9,172 nucleotides of DNA from assembly GCA_023453725.1 (NCBI GenBank), contig JAEXTB010000279.1, forward strand, positions 1-9,172. The letters are read 5' to 3'. The notes beneath the pieces are model-generated. The model saw nothing but the letters and a program-made list of their open reading frames with translations, ran no database searches and was not told where the DNA came from. This document shows, in pieces, positions 1-6,228 of the stretch (positions within the stretch are counted from its first letter, which is position 1; each line of letters starts with the position of its first letter). A program made the position numbers and the translations under genes. Source of the DNA: Bacillota bacterium. GTDB taxonomy: Bacteria; Bacillota; Clostridia; Christensenellales; CAG-138.

Positions 1-136
1 GGTGGGGGCTGTCAACGCCAGGCGCAATCCTTTGCGGGGATATTGCGGTCGGCTTTTCAGGGCGAAAGGTACACGATAAATTACTGGGACATTATAAATA
101 TGCCTTCATACCTATGCAGTAATAAACGGCCGGGCA
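1..136. other. Left-edge sequence with no recognised gene
   Basis: All three forward frames are open from the window edge for some distance. One closes at about 79, one at about 122 and one at about 192. None gives a protein tail I recognise, so I cannot say whether the 3' end of an upstream gene is present. No terminator-like stem followed by a T run is visible before the promoter at 137-165. Confidence 0.3.
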
Positions 137-165
137 TTGGCTTTTTCTCTATGTACTTCTATAAT
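137..165 (+). promoter_or_regulatory. Sigma-A-type promoter for the CPBP protease operon
   Basis: TTGGCT (137-142) and a perfect TATAAT (160-165) are separated by 17 bases. Transcription would begin near 172. That is too close to the ATG at 180 to leave room for a ribosome binding site, which supports the later ATG at 207 as the true start. Prediction from consensus match only. Confidence 0.6.
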
Positions 166-206
166 AAAGACAATATTCTATGTATGGAGTGAACGAAAGG
201 GAAAAA

Positions 207-881
207 ATGCGTACGAAAACAAGGCTGATTATAGAATTCTCCGCTGCGCTGCTATTTGCGTTTCTGGTCATCATCGGGTTTGTTCAGTTTATGCCCGCTG
301 TGTTTGTGCCCGGCGTTGCGGTGCCGTGGAAAATTCTATATGAACTTTCGCCGTACATTCTGCTGATGGGTATGGCGGTGCTGCTGTGTAAAATCAGCGG
401 CAGGCCGGTTGCATCCGGGTTGGGGTTCTCTTGGGCGCAGGGAAAGAGACAATTGCTTGCGGCGCTCATCATGTTCCTCATCACAATTTCCTTGGTGCTG
501 CTGCCGTTGCTGTTTGGCGCGCAAAAGACGGATGTGCTGGGGGCTAAGATACGGACACCGCTGCTGTTGGCATATTATATGATAAAAGCGTTGCTGGTTG
601 TGGGCTTAGGCGAGGAACTGCTGTTTCGCGGCTATTTCTATGAAAGGCTGCGGGAGATCACCGGTTCTCCGATATGGGCGGTAGCGCTTTCCGCCATCCT
701 TTTCGGGCTGTGGCATTATCCAAATGGACAGGATATATTGCAGGTGATCGTGACGGCCGGGCTTGGGTTCTTTTACGGGCTTGCCCGCCTGAAGATCCGT
801 GGCTGCTCAACACTTGCAACCGGCCTTGCGCATGGGCTTCATGACGCCGCAATCATTGCGCTGGGCTTCATTCTGCTGTAA
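207..881 (+). CDS. CPBP family intramembrane glutamic endopeptidase (CAAX/Abi-type)
   Basis: Predicted 224-residue polytopic membrane protein of the CPBP (Rce1/Abi) family, intramembrane proteases that cleave membrane-bound or lipidated substrates; the substrate here is unknown. The family motifs are all visible: GEELLFRG with paired glutamates E136-E137 and R141, then FGLWH (F166, H170), then a late AHGLHD with H209. Hydrophobic segments lie at about residues 7-29, 44-62, 82-104, 118-134, 155-170, 178-193 and 205-222, and the length is typical. The ATG at 207 is preferred over the in-frame ATG at 180 because AAAGGG sits 5 bases upstream and the promoter would start transcription at about 172. 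It is the first gene of an apparent operon, 28 bases before the next gene. Bacterial members serve in bacteriocin self-immunity, protein maturation or regulated proteolysis; nothing nearby points to a bacteriocin. Family assignment is firm, role is not. Confidence 0.93.
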   Translation: MRTKTRLIIEFSAALLFAFLVIIGFVQFMPAVFVPGVAVPWKILYELSPYILLMGMAVLLCKISGRPVASGLGFSWAQGKRQLLAALIMFLITISLVLLPLLFGAQKTDVLGAKIRTPLLLAYYMIKALLVVGLGEELLFRGYFYERLREITGSPIWAVALSAILFGLWHYPNGQDILQVIVTAGLGFFYGLARLKIRGCSTLATGLAHGLHDAAIIALGFILL

Positions 882-909
882 AATATTAGAAAAACGGCAG
901 GGGGAGATT

Positions 910-1503
910 ATGATGCTTCAAAGGAAACGCATCTGGATATGCGCTATCCTGATTGCTGCGGTACTCCTTACGGGCATGCTTCTGCTTTTACACCAGAAGC
1001 CGGAGCCCATTGTTTCCGCATTTTTAACAAAGCTGTATACGGTGGAGGATCCGGCGCTTGTCACTGTGCTCTATGAAAAGCTTCAACAGCAAGTGCATCA
1101 GAAAGCAGAACAGAAAATGGAGCAGGCAGGCAGCGAGCGCTTGGTGCAGCTTAGTGGAAATGATGACCCGTTTTACGTACATTATTTTCAGGAATATGGT
1201 TCCCTGTGTACAAAAGACGGTTTTGAAAAGATGCTTGCAAACCGGTCTTTTGCCGCATGTGAACAGGCCGCAATGCGCCAGAACTGGAGACTGGAAGTGG
1301 GCGTAATAACGCTCGACCCTCATACGCCGAACCAATTTGGCTATCACGTTGAGATTACCGTTACGGACATCGGGACGGGAGAACAAAAAACAGTACCGAT
1401 GATCGGGATCATACTTATAAAAAGGACGATTTTGGGCTACAAAATCAATGGCATCCAGATGCAATCCAACAGCTTGATGAAACCGTACCCGAAAGTGTTC
1501 TAA
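910..1503 (+). CDS. Small membrane-anchored extracytoplasmic protein of unknown function
   Basis: I do not recognise this 197-residue protein. It has a short basic start (QRKR), one hydrophobic helix at about residues 8-27, and then a soluble region, so it is probably anchored in the membrane by an uncleaved signal and faces outside. No lipobox cysteine follows the helix. The soluble part begins with helices rich in Gln and Glu (about 33-75) and ends in alternating hydrophobic strands (about 127-185). That order is reminiscent of NTF2-like or cystatin-like extracytoplasmic domains, but this is inference from pattern alone. The start at ATG 910 is chosen because AGGGGGAG lies a few bases upstream; a longer frame from 799 would overlap the CPBP gene. 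It lies 28 bases after the CPBP protease with no terminator between, so the two are likely cotranscribed. A bidirectional terminator follows at 1550-1574. Confidence 0.8.
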   Translation: MMLQRKRIWICAILIAAVLLTGMLLLLHQKPEPIVSAFLTKLYTVEDPALVTVLYEKLQQQVHQKAEQKMEQAGSERLVQLSGNDDPFYVHYFQEYGSLCTKDGFEKMLANRSFAACEQAAMRQNWRLEVGVITLDPHTPNQFGYHVEITVTDIGTGEQKTVPMIGIILIKRTILGYKINGIQMQSNSLMKPYPKVF

Positions 1504-1549
1504 TCGGCATAAGACATAGAAATGTGAAAAAACAGGTGCTTGCACAACA

Positions 1550-1579
1550 AAACGGACGGTTTTACCGTCCGTTTGTTTT
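1550..1579. terminator. Bidirectional intrinsic terminator between convergent genes
   Basis: A perfect 10-bp stem (AAACGGACGG at 1550-1559 with CCGTCCGTTT at 1565-1574) encloses a 5-base loop. The plus strand continues GTTTTA and the minus strand continues TGTTGTG, so it can end the CPBP operon transcript and the spoVT transcript. It starts 7 bases beyond the spoVT stop codon. Confidence 0.85.
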
Positions 1580-1580
1580 A

Positions 1581-2138
1581 CTATTGTTCCATCTGTTTGC
1601 CGATAAAGCTGGCAGCTGTTTCCGCTACCTTTAATTCCATTGGCCCCATCACGGCGTCCGGCTCGCGTGAAAGCAGCATCACCGCCCCGATTGCGTCGCC
1701 CTCTGCCAATATGGGTACGATAACCTGTGCCTTGTAGGGATGATTCTCTTCATCGCCTTCCGTAATTGCCAGAAGCTCGTCTCCCTTGGTGGCAGAGCGC
1801 ATTACCTTGGTGCGCGCCTGCATGACCTGCTCCACATCCTCGTGAATCGCCTTTTCCAAAAGCTCGCGCCTGCTGCCGCCTGCGACGGTAATAATAACAT
1901 CCTTATCGCAGATTGCAGCGATATGCCCAAGATTTTGGTGCATCGCCACCGCGTATTCACGGGAAAAATCATTCAGCTCGCCGATGGGCGAATACTTCTT
2001 GAGTATGACTTCCCCTTCCCGGTCAGTGAAAATTTCTAACGGGTCTCCTTCTCTGATTCGCAGCGTTCTGCGGATTTCTTTCGGGATCACAACGCGCCCG
2101 AGTTCGTCAATACGTCTTACAATACCTGTTGCTTTCAA
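1581..2138 (-). CDS. spoVT: Stage V sporulation protein T, AbrB-type transcription regulator
   Basis: A 185-residue protein closely matching SpoVT, which in Bacillus tunes sigma-G-dependent genes in the forespore and affects spore coat, germination and resistance. The N-terminal swapped-hairpin AbrB domain (about residues 1-50) is textbook: MKATGIVRRIDELGRVVIPKEI, continuing through RRTLRIREGDPLEIF. It binds DNA as a dimer. The rest (about 56-180) fits the GAF-like regulatory domain of SpoVT, with the segments AAICDKDVIITVAGGSRREL and QVIVPI plus GDAIGAVML. Length is near the usual ~178-180. The start codon is TTG, set by an AGGAGG 8 bases upstream and by the conserved first residues. It stands alone, convergent with the CPBP operon, with a terminator directly after the stop and a sigma-G-like promoter upstream. 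Its presence implies an endospore-forming lineage. Confidence 0.96.
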   Translation of the reverse strand: MKATGIVRRIDELGRVVIPKEIRRTLRIREGDPLEIFTDREGEVILKKYSPIGELNDFSREYAVAMHQNLGHIAAICDKDVIITVAGGSRRELLEKAIHEDVEQVMQARTKVMRSATKGDELLAITEGDEENHPYKAQVIVPILAEGDAIGAVMLLSREPDAVMGPMELKVAETAASFIGKQMEQ

Positions 2139-2146
2139 GTGGATGC

Positions 2147-2152
2147 CCTCCT
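2147..2152 (-). promoter_or_regulatory. Ribosome binding site fixing the TTG start of spoVT
   Basis: On the minus strand a perfect AGGAGG lies 8 bases before the TTG codon at 2138. No ATG or GTG in frame has comparable support, and the family's conserved N-terminus begins exactly at this TTG. Confidence 0.88.
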
Positions 2153-2181
2153 GTTTGCCCTTGTGTTTTTGGATGCAAGAG

Positions 2182-2210
2182 TAGTATTTGACGCTTTATG
2201 GGTTTTATGC
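2182..2210 (-). promoter_or_regulatory. Sigma-G/sigma-F-like promoter of spoVT
   Basis: Read on the minus strand, GCATA (2210-2206) is followed after 17 bases by AATACTA (2188-2182). The forespore sigma-G consensus is roughly GnATA, 17-18 bases, CATnnTA, so only the first base of the -10 differs. The start point would be near 2175, leaving a leader of about 37 bases to the TTG. In Bacillus subtilis spoVT is known to be sigma-G controlled, which makes the match meaningful. Inferred by eye. Confidence 0.55.
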
Positions 2211-2217
2211 GGACAAT
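2188..2217 (+). promoter_or_regulatory. Weak candidate plus-strand promoter opposite the spoVT promoter
   Basis: TTGACG (2188-2193) and GACAAT (2212-2217) are 18 bases apart on the plus strand. The -35 is good and the -10 matches four of six. It would drive transcription into the structured region ending at the terminator near 2478. It overlaps the predicted spoVT promoter on the other strand, so the two could interfere. Confidence 0.25.
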
Positions 2218-2386
2218 AAGCAAAACAAGAAAATATTCAGTGTGACTTAAATATGTGTGATTGAAAATGTGCGGGGGTGCCTAGCCGATTGTATGCACGA
2301 AGCGACTTACTACTATTCAAAAATAAGGGATAATCGGAAGTCGCTTCCTCGCCAAGCGATTTATCATATGTGCATAGAGCAGTACA

Positions 2387-2420
2387 AAGCCCTGTTCAAA
2401 TTTAAAATCAAACAGGGCTT
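2387..2420. terminator. Stem-loop, possible terminator downstream of the DUF1846 gene
   Basis: A perfect 10-bp stem (AAGCCCTGTT at 2387-2396, AACAGGGCTT at 2411-2420) has a 14-base AT-rich loop. The plus side continues CTTAATTGCTTTTG, moderately T-rich. The minus side continues TGTACTGC, a poor T tract. It lies about 70 bases beyond the DUF1846 stop and may end that transcript from the minus strand or act on the plus strand. Confidence 0.5.
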
Positions 2421-2438
2421 CTTAATTGCTTTTGTTCT

Positions 2439-2478
2439 GTCTACGTTCGCTTGATAAGCTCATTCGTAGACGCCTTTT
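2439..2478 (+). terminator. Intrinsic terminator-like stem on the plus strand
   Basis: GTCTACG (2439-2445) pairs with CGTAGAC (2465-2471), with an inner GCTT/AAGC helix at 2449-2459. The plus strand then reads GCCTTTTTA. On the minus strand the sequence after the stem is purine-rich, so the polarity favours plus-strand transcription, although no plus-strand gene is evident just upstream. Confidence 0.5.
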
Positions 2479-2491
2479 TAAATCGGGATTT

Positions 2492-3979
2492 CTACTGCTT
2501 ATGGTATAATTGTTTGCCGTTATATTGCGGTTCGCATGTTACATTAATACCAAGTTTTATTAAAACATTAGCATCGACAGGCGAAAGAATAACAGTTGAG
2601 TGAAGCTCGCTGTTTTTTAACCTGGGAATTTGTTTCAATGCGAGATCGACCATTGGATTTGTTGCCGCGCAAATCGCCAATGCAATTAAAATTTCATCTG
2701 TGTGAAGGCGTGGGTTTTGATTGCCCAGTATGTTGACCTTCAAATGCTGAATAGGCTCAATTACAACAGGTGAAATCAAATGTACTTCGTCTTTGATACC
2801 TGCGAGTACTTTTAATGCGTTTAGCAATGCGGCAGCGGCTGGACCCAATAGGTTGGAAGTACGACCGGTTACAATGGTTCCGTCCGGCAATTCTAAAGCT
2901 ACACTCGGGGTTTTGCTCGAAATAGCTTTATCATTAGCGGCCTGTACAACTGCGCGCTTTTCAGTTGACAGATCGGAATTATTCATTAACAGTTCTAACT
3001 TATGTAGCTCTGTTCTGTTGCCCTTTCCGGAGGCAACACTGCACAAAGCGTTGTAATATCTTCTGATAATCTCTTGTTCTGACGCTTTTTTGCATACTTC
3101 GTCATTAATAATACAGTAACCCGCCATATTGACACCCATATCAGTGGGTGATTTATAAGGCGCATACCCAAGAATCTTTTTAAACATCGCATTTAGAACC
3201 GGAAAAACATTGATGTCACGGTTATAATTAACGGTTGTTTCTTTATAAGCTTCCAGATGAAATGGATCGATCATATTCAGATCGTTCAAATCCGCTGTTG
3301 CAGCTTCATATGAAAGGTTAACGGGATGTTTTAGCGGCAAGTTCCAGATTGGAAATGTCTCAAACTTAGCGTAGCCGGCTTCGACACCTTTCAAGTGGTC
3401 GTGGTATAACTGTGAAAGGCAAGTCGCCATCTTTCCGCTGCCCGGGCCGGGTGCCGTTACCACCACAAGCGGCTTTGTGGTTTTGATATAATCATTTTTT
3501 CCAAAACCCATCTCGGATAAAATAAATGGCACATTCGTCGGATAATCAGGTATATGATAATGGAAATAGACCTTTATTTCATGTTGCTCCAGGTATCGTT
3601 TAAAATTATCAGCTGCTTGTTGACTGCTGTATTGGGATATTACTACACTCCCAACATACAAGCCTTCACCCCGAAATGCATCGATTAACCGCAAAACATC
3701 TGCAGCGTACGGTATACCGATATCACTTCTAAGCTTGTTTGCTTCTATATTGGCGGCATTAATGACGATTACGATTTCAGTTTTATCGGCCATGGTTTTC
3801 AACAACCGGATTTTGCTATCCGGTTCAAAACCTGGAAGTACACGAGAGGCATGATTATCATCAAACAGCTTACCGCCAAACTCGAGATACAGCTTGCTTC
3901 CGAACTGTTCTATCCGATCCATTATTTTTTGCGACTGCATTTTTAAATATTTATCATTATCAAACCCGATTTGGAACAT
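2492..3979 (-). CDS. DUF1846 (UPF0371) family protein
   Basis: A 495-residue soluble protein that I assign to the DUF1846/UPF0371 family; its full length is typical and its biochemical role is not established to my knowledge. It opens with MFQIGFDNDKYLKMQS. Near the middle is a conserved glycine-rich stretch, APGPGSGKMATC (residues 176-187), after a beta strand (LVVVT), which resembles a phosphate-binding loop; K183 is followed by Met rather than the Ser/Thr of a true Walker A. Other conserved-looking segments are DMGVNMAGYCI (about 280-290), ELPDGTIVTGR (363-373) and LHTDEILIALA (425-435). No signal peptide or membrane segment is seen. The ATG at 3979 has GGGGAGG 4 bases upstream. It is transcribed alone, divergent from the SRPBCC gene, with stem-loops downstream. 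Base composition is more AT-rich than the genes to the right. Family confidence is high, function unknown. Confidence 0.9.
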   Translation of the reverse strand: MFQIGFDNDKYLKMQSQKIMDRIEQFGSKLYLEFGGKLFDDNHASRVLPGFEPDSKIRLLKTMADKTEIVIVINAANIEANKLRSDIGIPYAADVLRLIDAFRGEGLYVGSVVISQYSSQQAADNFKRYLEQHEIKVYFHYHIPDYPTNVPFILSEMGFGKNDYIKTTKPLVVVTAPGPGSGKMATCLSQLYHDHLKGVEAGYAKFETFPIWNLPLKHPVNLSYEAATADLNDLNMIDPFHLEAYKETTVNYNRDINVFPVLNAMFKKILGYAPYKSPTDMGVNMAGYCIINDEVCKKASEQEIIRRYYNALCSVASGKGNRTELHKLELLMNNSDLSTEKRAVVQAANDKAISSKTPSVALELPDGTIVTGRTSNLLGPAAAALLNALKVLAGIKDEVHLISPVVIEPIQHLKVNILGNQNPRLHTDEILIALAICAATNPMVDLALKQIPRLKNSELHSTVILSPVDANVLIKLGINVTCEPQYNGKQLYHKQ

Positions 3980-4027
3980 GGTTCCTCCCCAAAAACTTTC
4001 TCTTAGATTATCTCTTGATCATGGGCT

Positions 4028-4056
4028 ATCATATCACATATTAAGTCTACTCTCCA
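4028..4056 (-). promoter_or_regulatory. Extended -10 promoter for the DUF1846 gene
   Basis: On the minus strand TGGAGA (4056-4051) precedes TATGAT (4033-4028) by 17 bases, and the -10 carries the extended TGa element. Start near 4021 would give a leader of about 40 bases. The -35 is mediocre. I found no comparably good promoter on the plus strand for the divergent SRPBCC gene in the rest of this 248-base gap. Confidence 0.45.
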
Positions 4057-4227
4057 TTGGATTTGATTTTTTATGAGTAAAACCCAATTGCTTAATTATA
4101 AAACAGATCGGGTATCTTTAGTTTATACAATTTGGATAGGCTGTGAAGGCGCTGCTTTAAGAGGTGAGTATTCGGTAGACTTTTACAAATTTGCCCGTAT
4201 TCTATGGAAAATATGAAGGAGGAAATT

Positions 4228-4671
4228 ATGAAAGAAATGCAATTCTCAATCGAAATATATGCCTCTAAAGAAAAAGTCTGGACAACACTTTGGGGAGATA
4301 TGACATTCCGTGACTGGGCAAGTATTATTGACGAAGGCACATATATGAAGGGCATAATGGAAGAAGGAAATACAATCCAGTTTATATCATCTGTGGGTGG
4401 TTATGGTGTGACAAGTCTGATAGAGAAACTTACTCCAAATGAGTTTGTATCATTCAGGCACAGTGTAGACACAAAAGAACGTGGGCAGCAGGAACGCGAA
4501 AAAGAGTGGACGGGTGGGATAGAGCGTTATTCCCTTACTGAAAAAAATGGAGTTACTACATTAACTGTTAAGACCGATATTCCACAAGAACAAGAAGAAA
4601 CATTTCGTATTAGGTTTCCCAGAGCTCTAAACCGTATTAAAATACTAACGGAATCACACTGCAATGCTTAA
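4228..4671 (+). CDS. SRPBCC/AHSA1-like (START-fold) domain protein
   Basis: A 147-residue single-domain protein of the SRPBCC (Bet v 1/START) superfamily, whose members form a hydrophobic pocket for small ligands; the ligand here cannot be predicted. Typical marks are the first strand and helix, FSIEIYASKEKVWTTLWG (residues 6-23), followed by a short W30 loop, then the strand pairs GNTIQFIS and GYGVTSLIEKLTPNEFVSFRH, then WTGGIERYSLTEKNGVTTLTV, and a final helix (RALNRIKIL, 132-140). The ATG at 4228 is chosen over an in-frame ATG at 4204 because AAGGAGG sits 5 bases before it and lies inside the longer frame. It is monocistronic and divergent from the DUF1846 gene. The last residues SHCNA come from a short direct repeat spanning the stop codon. 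The gene is AT-rich relative to its right-hand neighbours. No terminator is obvious after it. Confidence 0.85.
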   Translation: MKEMQFSIEIYASKEKVWTTLWGDMTFRDWASIIDEGTYMKGIMEEGNTIQFISSVGGYGVTSLIEKLTPNEFVSFRHSVDTKERGQQEREKEWTGGIERYSLTEKNGVTTLTVKTDIPQEQEETFRIRFPRALNRIKILTESHCNA

Positions 4672-4681
4672 ACACTGCAAT
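4656..4681 (+). repeat. Short direct repeat across the SRPBCC stop codon
   Basis: ACACTGCAAT occurs at 4656-4665 and again at 4672-4681, six bases apart, with the TAA stop (4669-4671) between the copies. It looks like a small local duplication that may have set the last few residues of the protein. Confidence 0.6.
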
Positions 4682-4754
4682 TTCTCAACTCTGTGATAGC
4701 CGCATGTCATGAACAGGCTCTTTTCGTTTTCCACTTATCCGGAAAAATCGAAGC

Positions 4755-4784
4755 AAGACAACGTCGCTTCCGTCATGATATAAT
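4755..4784 (+). promoter_or_regulatory. Extended -10 promoter for the DUF4317 gene
   Basis: A perfect TATAAT (4779-4784) is preceded by the extended element TGa. A partial -35, AAGACA (4755-4760), is 18 bases upstream. Transcription would start near 4791, about 48 bases before the ATG at 4839. The -10 is framed by CATGA (4774-4778) and TCATG (4785-4789), a perfect 5-bp inverted repeat that could be an operator. Confidence 0.55.
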
Positions 4785-4838
4785 TCATGCTGTTGCCGCT
4801 TTTGTGGCGTCACTTCTTTATAACAGTGAGGTTTATAC

Positions 4839-5978
4839 ATGAACGAAAAAGAGGTACGGGAGATCCGGCGCCGTTTCAAGCCCGATAAAAGTATGATCGG
4901 CAACGTATACGGCTGTTATGTCAATGAGGACAGAAAAATTGTCGCTACGTTTGAAGAATTCCTTTCCAGCATGCCGCAGGAGGAATCAGAACGCTTTCTT
5001 TCCCTTCTGAAGAAGTCTTTGTCTGGTTCTTTAGGAAAGAATCTTGTCAATATAGAGTTCAGTACAAAACAGGTGATGGACAGCGACGAGCATAGGCTGC
5101 TGTCAATGCTCCGCCAATCCGGGCTGAAGAATTCGGATATGCTGCAAACATACTACCAGCGGGTCATCGAAACGCTGAACATGCAGAGCAACTATCTCAT
5201 TCTCCTGACCCACGACGTATATGCTGTGCCTTACAAGGCCAAGGACGATGAGATACAGAAGGAAGCTTCCGACGAGGAATTCAGCTACATCCTTTGCAGC
5301 ATATGCCCGGTGAAACTGACCCCGGCGGAGCTGAGTTACCAACTCGCGGAGAACCGCTTCCACACCACCTCACAGGGTTATGTGGTGTCTGCACCCGAAC
5401 TGGGATTCATGTTCCCGGCCTTCGATGACAGAGCCGCCAATATTTACGGCGCATTGTACTATATGAAGAACGCCGCGGAGAACCATCAGGAGTTTGTCGA
5501 TGCGGTGTTCCATGTAGAGCCGCCCATGCCCGCCGCAGCGCAGAAGGAGATGTTTCAAGCCATTTTGGCGGAAACACTCAAGGAGGAGTGCAGCCTTGAG
5601 GTGGTACAGGCTGTCCATGAGCATTTAAGTGAAATGATCGACCGGCACAAGGAAAACAGGGAACCCGAGCAGCTGCTGCTCTCGCAAAGGGAACTCGGCG
5701 CTGTGCTGCAGGAGTGCGGTGTATCCGAAGAGTATGTTCAAGCTTTTGCCACTACATTTGACGCGCATTTTGGTGAGGATGCCCAGCTTCCGCCAGCAAA
5801 CGTCATAGACAAAAAACAGTTTGTGATCCGCACGCCGGATGTGGTGATCAAGGTTGATCCGGAGCGGAGCGATCTTATCGAAACTCGGGTGATCAACGGA
5901 AGCAGGTATATCCTGATTCCCGCGGATGAGGGTGTGGAGGTCAATGGGGTAAGCGTGCGGATCGGCACGGAGAATTGA
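4839..5978 (+). CDS. DUF4317 family protein
   Basis: A 379-residue soluble protein of the DUF4317 family, common in Clostridia and of unknown function. The family start is clear: MNEKEVREIRRRFKPD followed by YGCYVNEDRKIV (residues 24-35). A helical stretch follows (about 36-62, 84-115), then LTHDVYAVPYK (123-133), the segment FSYILCSICPVKLT (148-161), and an E/Q-rich helical part (about 232-312). The last 55 residues are strand-rich (FVIRTPDVVIKVD to GVSVRI) and look like a small beta domain. No membrane segment or signal is present, so it is probably cytoplasmic. GTGAGG lies 7 bases before the ATG. It is transcribed alone, from the promoter at 4755-4784 to the terminator at 5997-6038. Composition is more GC-rich than the SRPBCC and DUF1846 genes. 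I infer nothing about its job from neighbours. Confidence 0.88.
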   Translation: MNEKEVREIRRRFKPDKSMIGNVYGCYVNEDRKIVATFEEFLSSMPQEESERFLSLLKKSLSGSLGKNLVNIEFSTKQVMDSDEHRLLSMLRQSGLKNSDMLQTYYQRVIETLNMQSNYLILLTHDVYAVPYKAKDDEIQKEASDEEFSYILCSICPVKLTPAELSYQLAENRFHTTSQGYVVSAPELGFMFPAFDDRAANIYGALYYMKNAAENHQEFVDAVFHVEPPMPAAAQKEMFQAILAETLKEECSLEVVQAVHEHLSEMIDRHKENREPEQLLLSQRELGAVLQECGVSEEYVQAFATTFDAHFGEDAQLPPANVIDKKQFVIRTPDVVIKVDPERSDLIETRVINGSRYILIPADEGVEVNGVSVRIGTEN

Positions 5979-5996
5979 ATTTAGCCGGATATTATC

Positions 5997-6038
5997 AAAG
6001 CCCGATACTGGCCATATGAGGCCCGGTATCGGGCTTTT
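5997..6038 (+). terminator. Strong intrinsic terminator after the DUF4317 gene
   Basis: AAAGCCCGATACTGG (5997-6011) pairs with CCGGTATCGGGCTTT (6023-6037) with one G-U pair, and is followed by a short T run. It begins 18 bases after the stop codon. The stem's A-rich left end gives a matching T run on the minus strand, so it could work both ways. Confidence 0.9.
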
Positions 6039-6161
6039 GCTATGCCAGAGGCTTCACTTTTTAGAATAGAGTTCACCGCCAAGGCTTGCTAATATCAGCG
6101 CGCGATTGGCCTTCGAAAGGTGGTGGGGTGGGAGATTGACCAATATTTCCAGCACTTTTGT

Positions 6162-6193
6162 TTGACACCTTTACAACCCCCGCGCGTCATATT
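6162..6193 (+). promoter_or_regulatory. Tentative promoter of the LCP gene
   Basis: A perfect TTGACA (6162-6167) stands about 60 bases before the LCP start, but the best -10, CATATT (6188-6193), is 20 bases away, longer than normal. The rest of the 250-base gap from 5979 to 6228 holds the DUF4317 terminator and no gene that I can see. Confidence 0.3.
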
Positions 6194-6228
6194 ACCATAA
6201 CAACAGACGGTGCAAAGGGGGATACTGA

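Larger units (their letters stand above)
2261..2478 (+). other. Structured intergenic region, possible non-coding RNA
   Basis: The 353-base gap between spoVT and the DUF1846 gene (2139-2491) has no convincing gene but many inverted repeats. GAAGCGACTT (2299-2308) is perfectly complementary to AAGTCGCTTC (2338-2347). CCGATT (2285-2290) complements AATCGG (2332-2337) in an interleaved, pseudoknot-like order. TCGCTT (2341-2346) could instead pair with AAGCGA (2354-2359), and GGAAG-TCG-CTTCC (2336-2348) is a hairpin of its own. Two further stems lie at 2387-2420 and 2439-2471, the last followed by a T run on the plus strand. A 65-codon GTG frame at 2257-2454 overlaps these stems but lacks a ribosome binding site, so I do not call it. 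Strand is uncertain: it could also be the 3' region of the minus-strand DUF1846 transcript. No known riboswitch is recognised. Confidence 0.35.

Noticed and set aside
180..206. Upstream ATG at 180 as the start of the CPBP protease
   Set aside because: The predicted transcription start is near 172, leaving no room for a ribosome binding site, whereas the ATG at 207 has AAAGGG at a suitable distance.
978..1000. Inverted repeat GCTTCTG/CAGAAGC early in the small membrane protein gene
   Set aside because: It lies inside a coding region and no T run follows on the plus strand, so it is not a terminator; it is probably chance.
2257..2454. A 65-codon plus-strand frame starting with GTG in the structured intergenic region
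   Set aside because: No ribosome binding site before the GTG or before the inner ATG at 2293, no recognisable protein features, and the frame overlaps several inverted repeats that better explain the sequence.
4685..4903. Minus-strand open frame opposite the start of the DUF4317 gene
   Set aside because: It overlaps a supported gene and its promoter and has no recognisable protein features.
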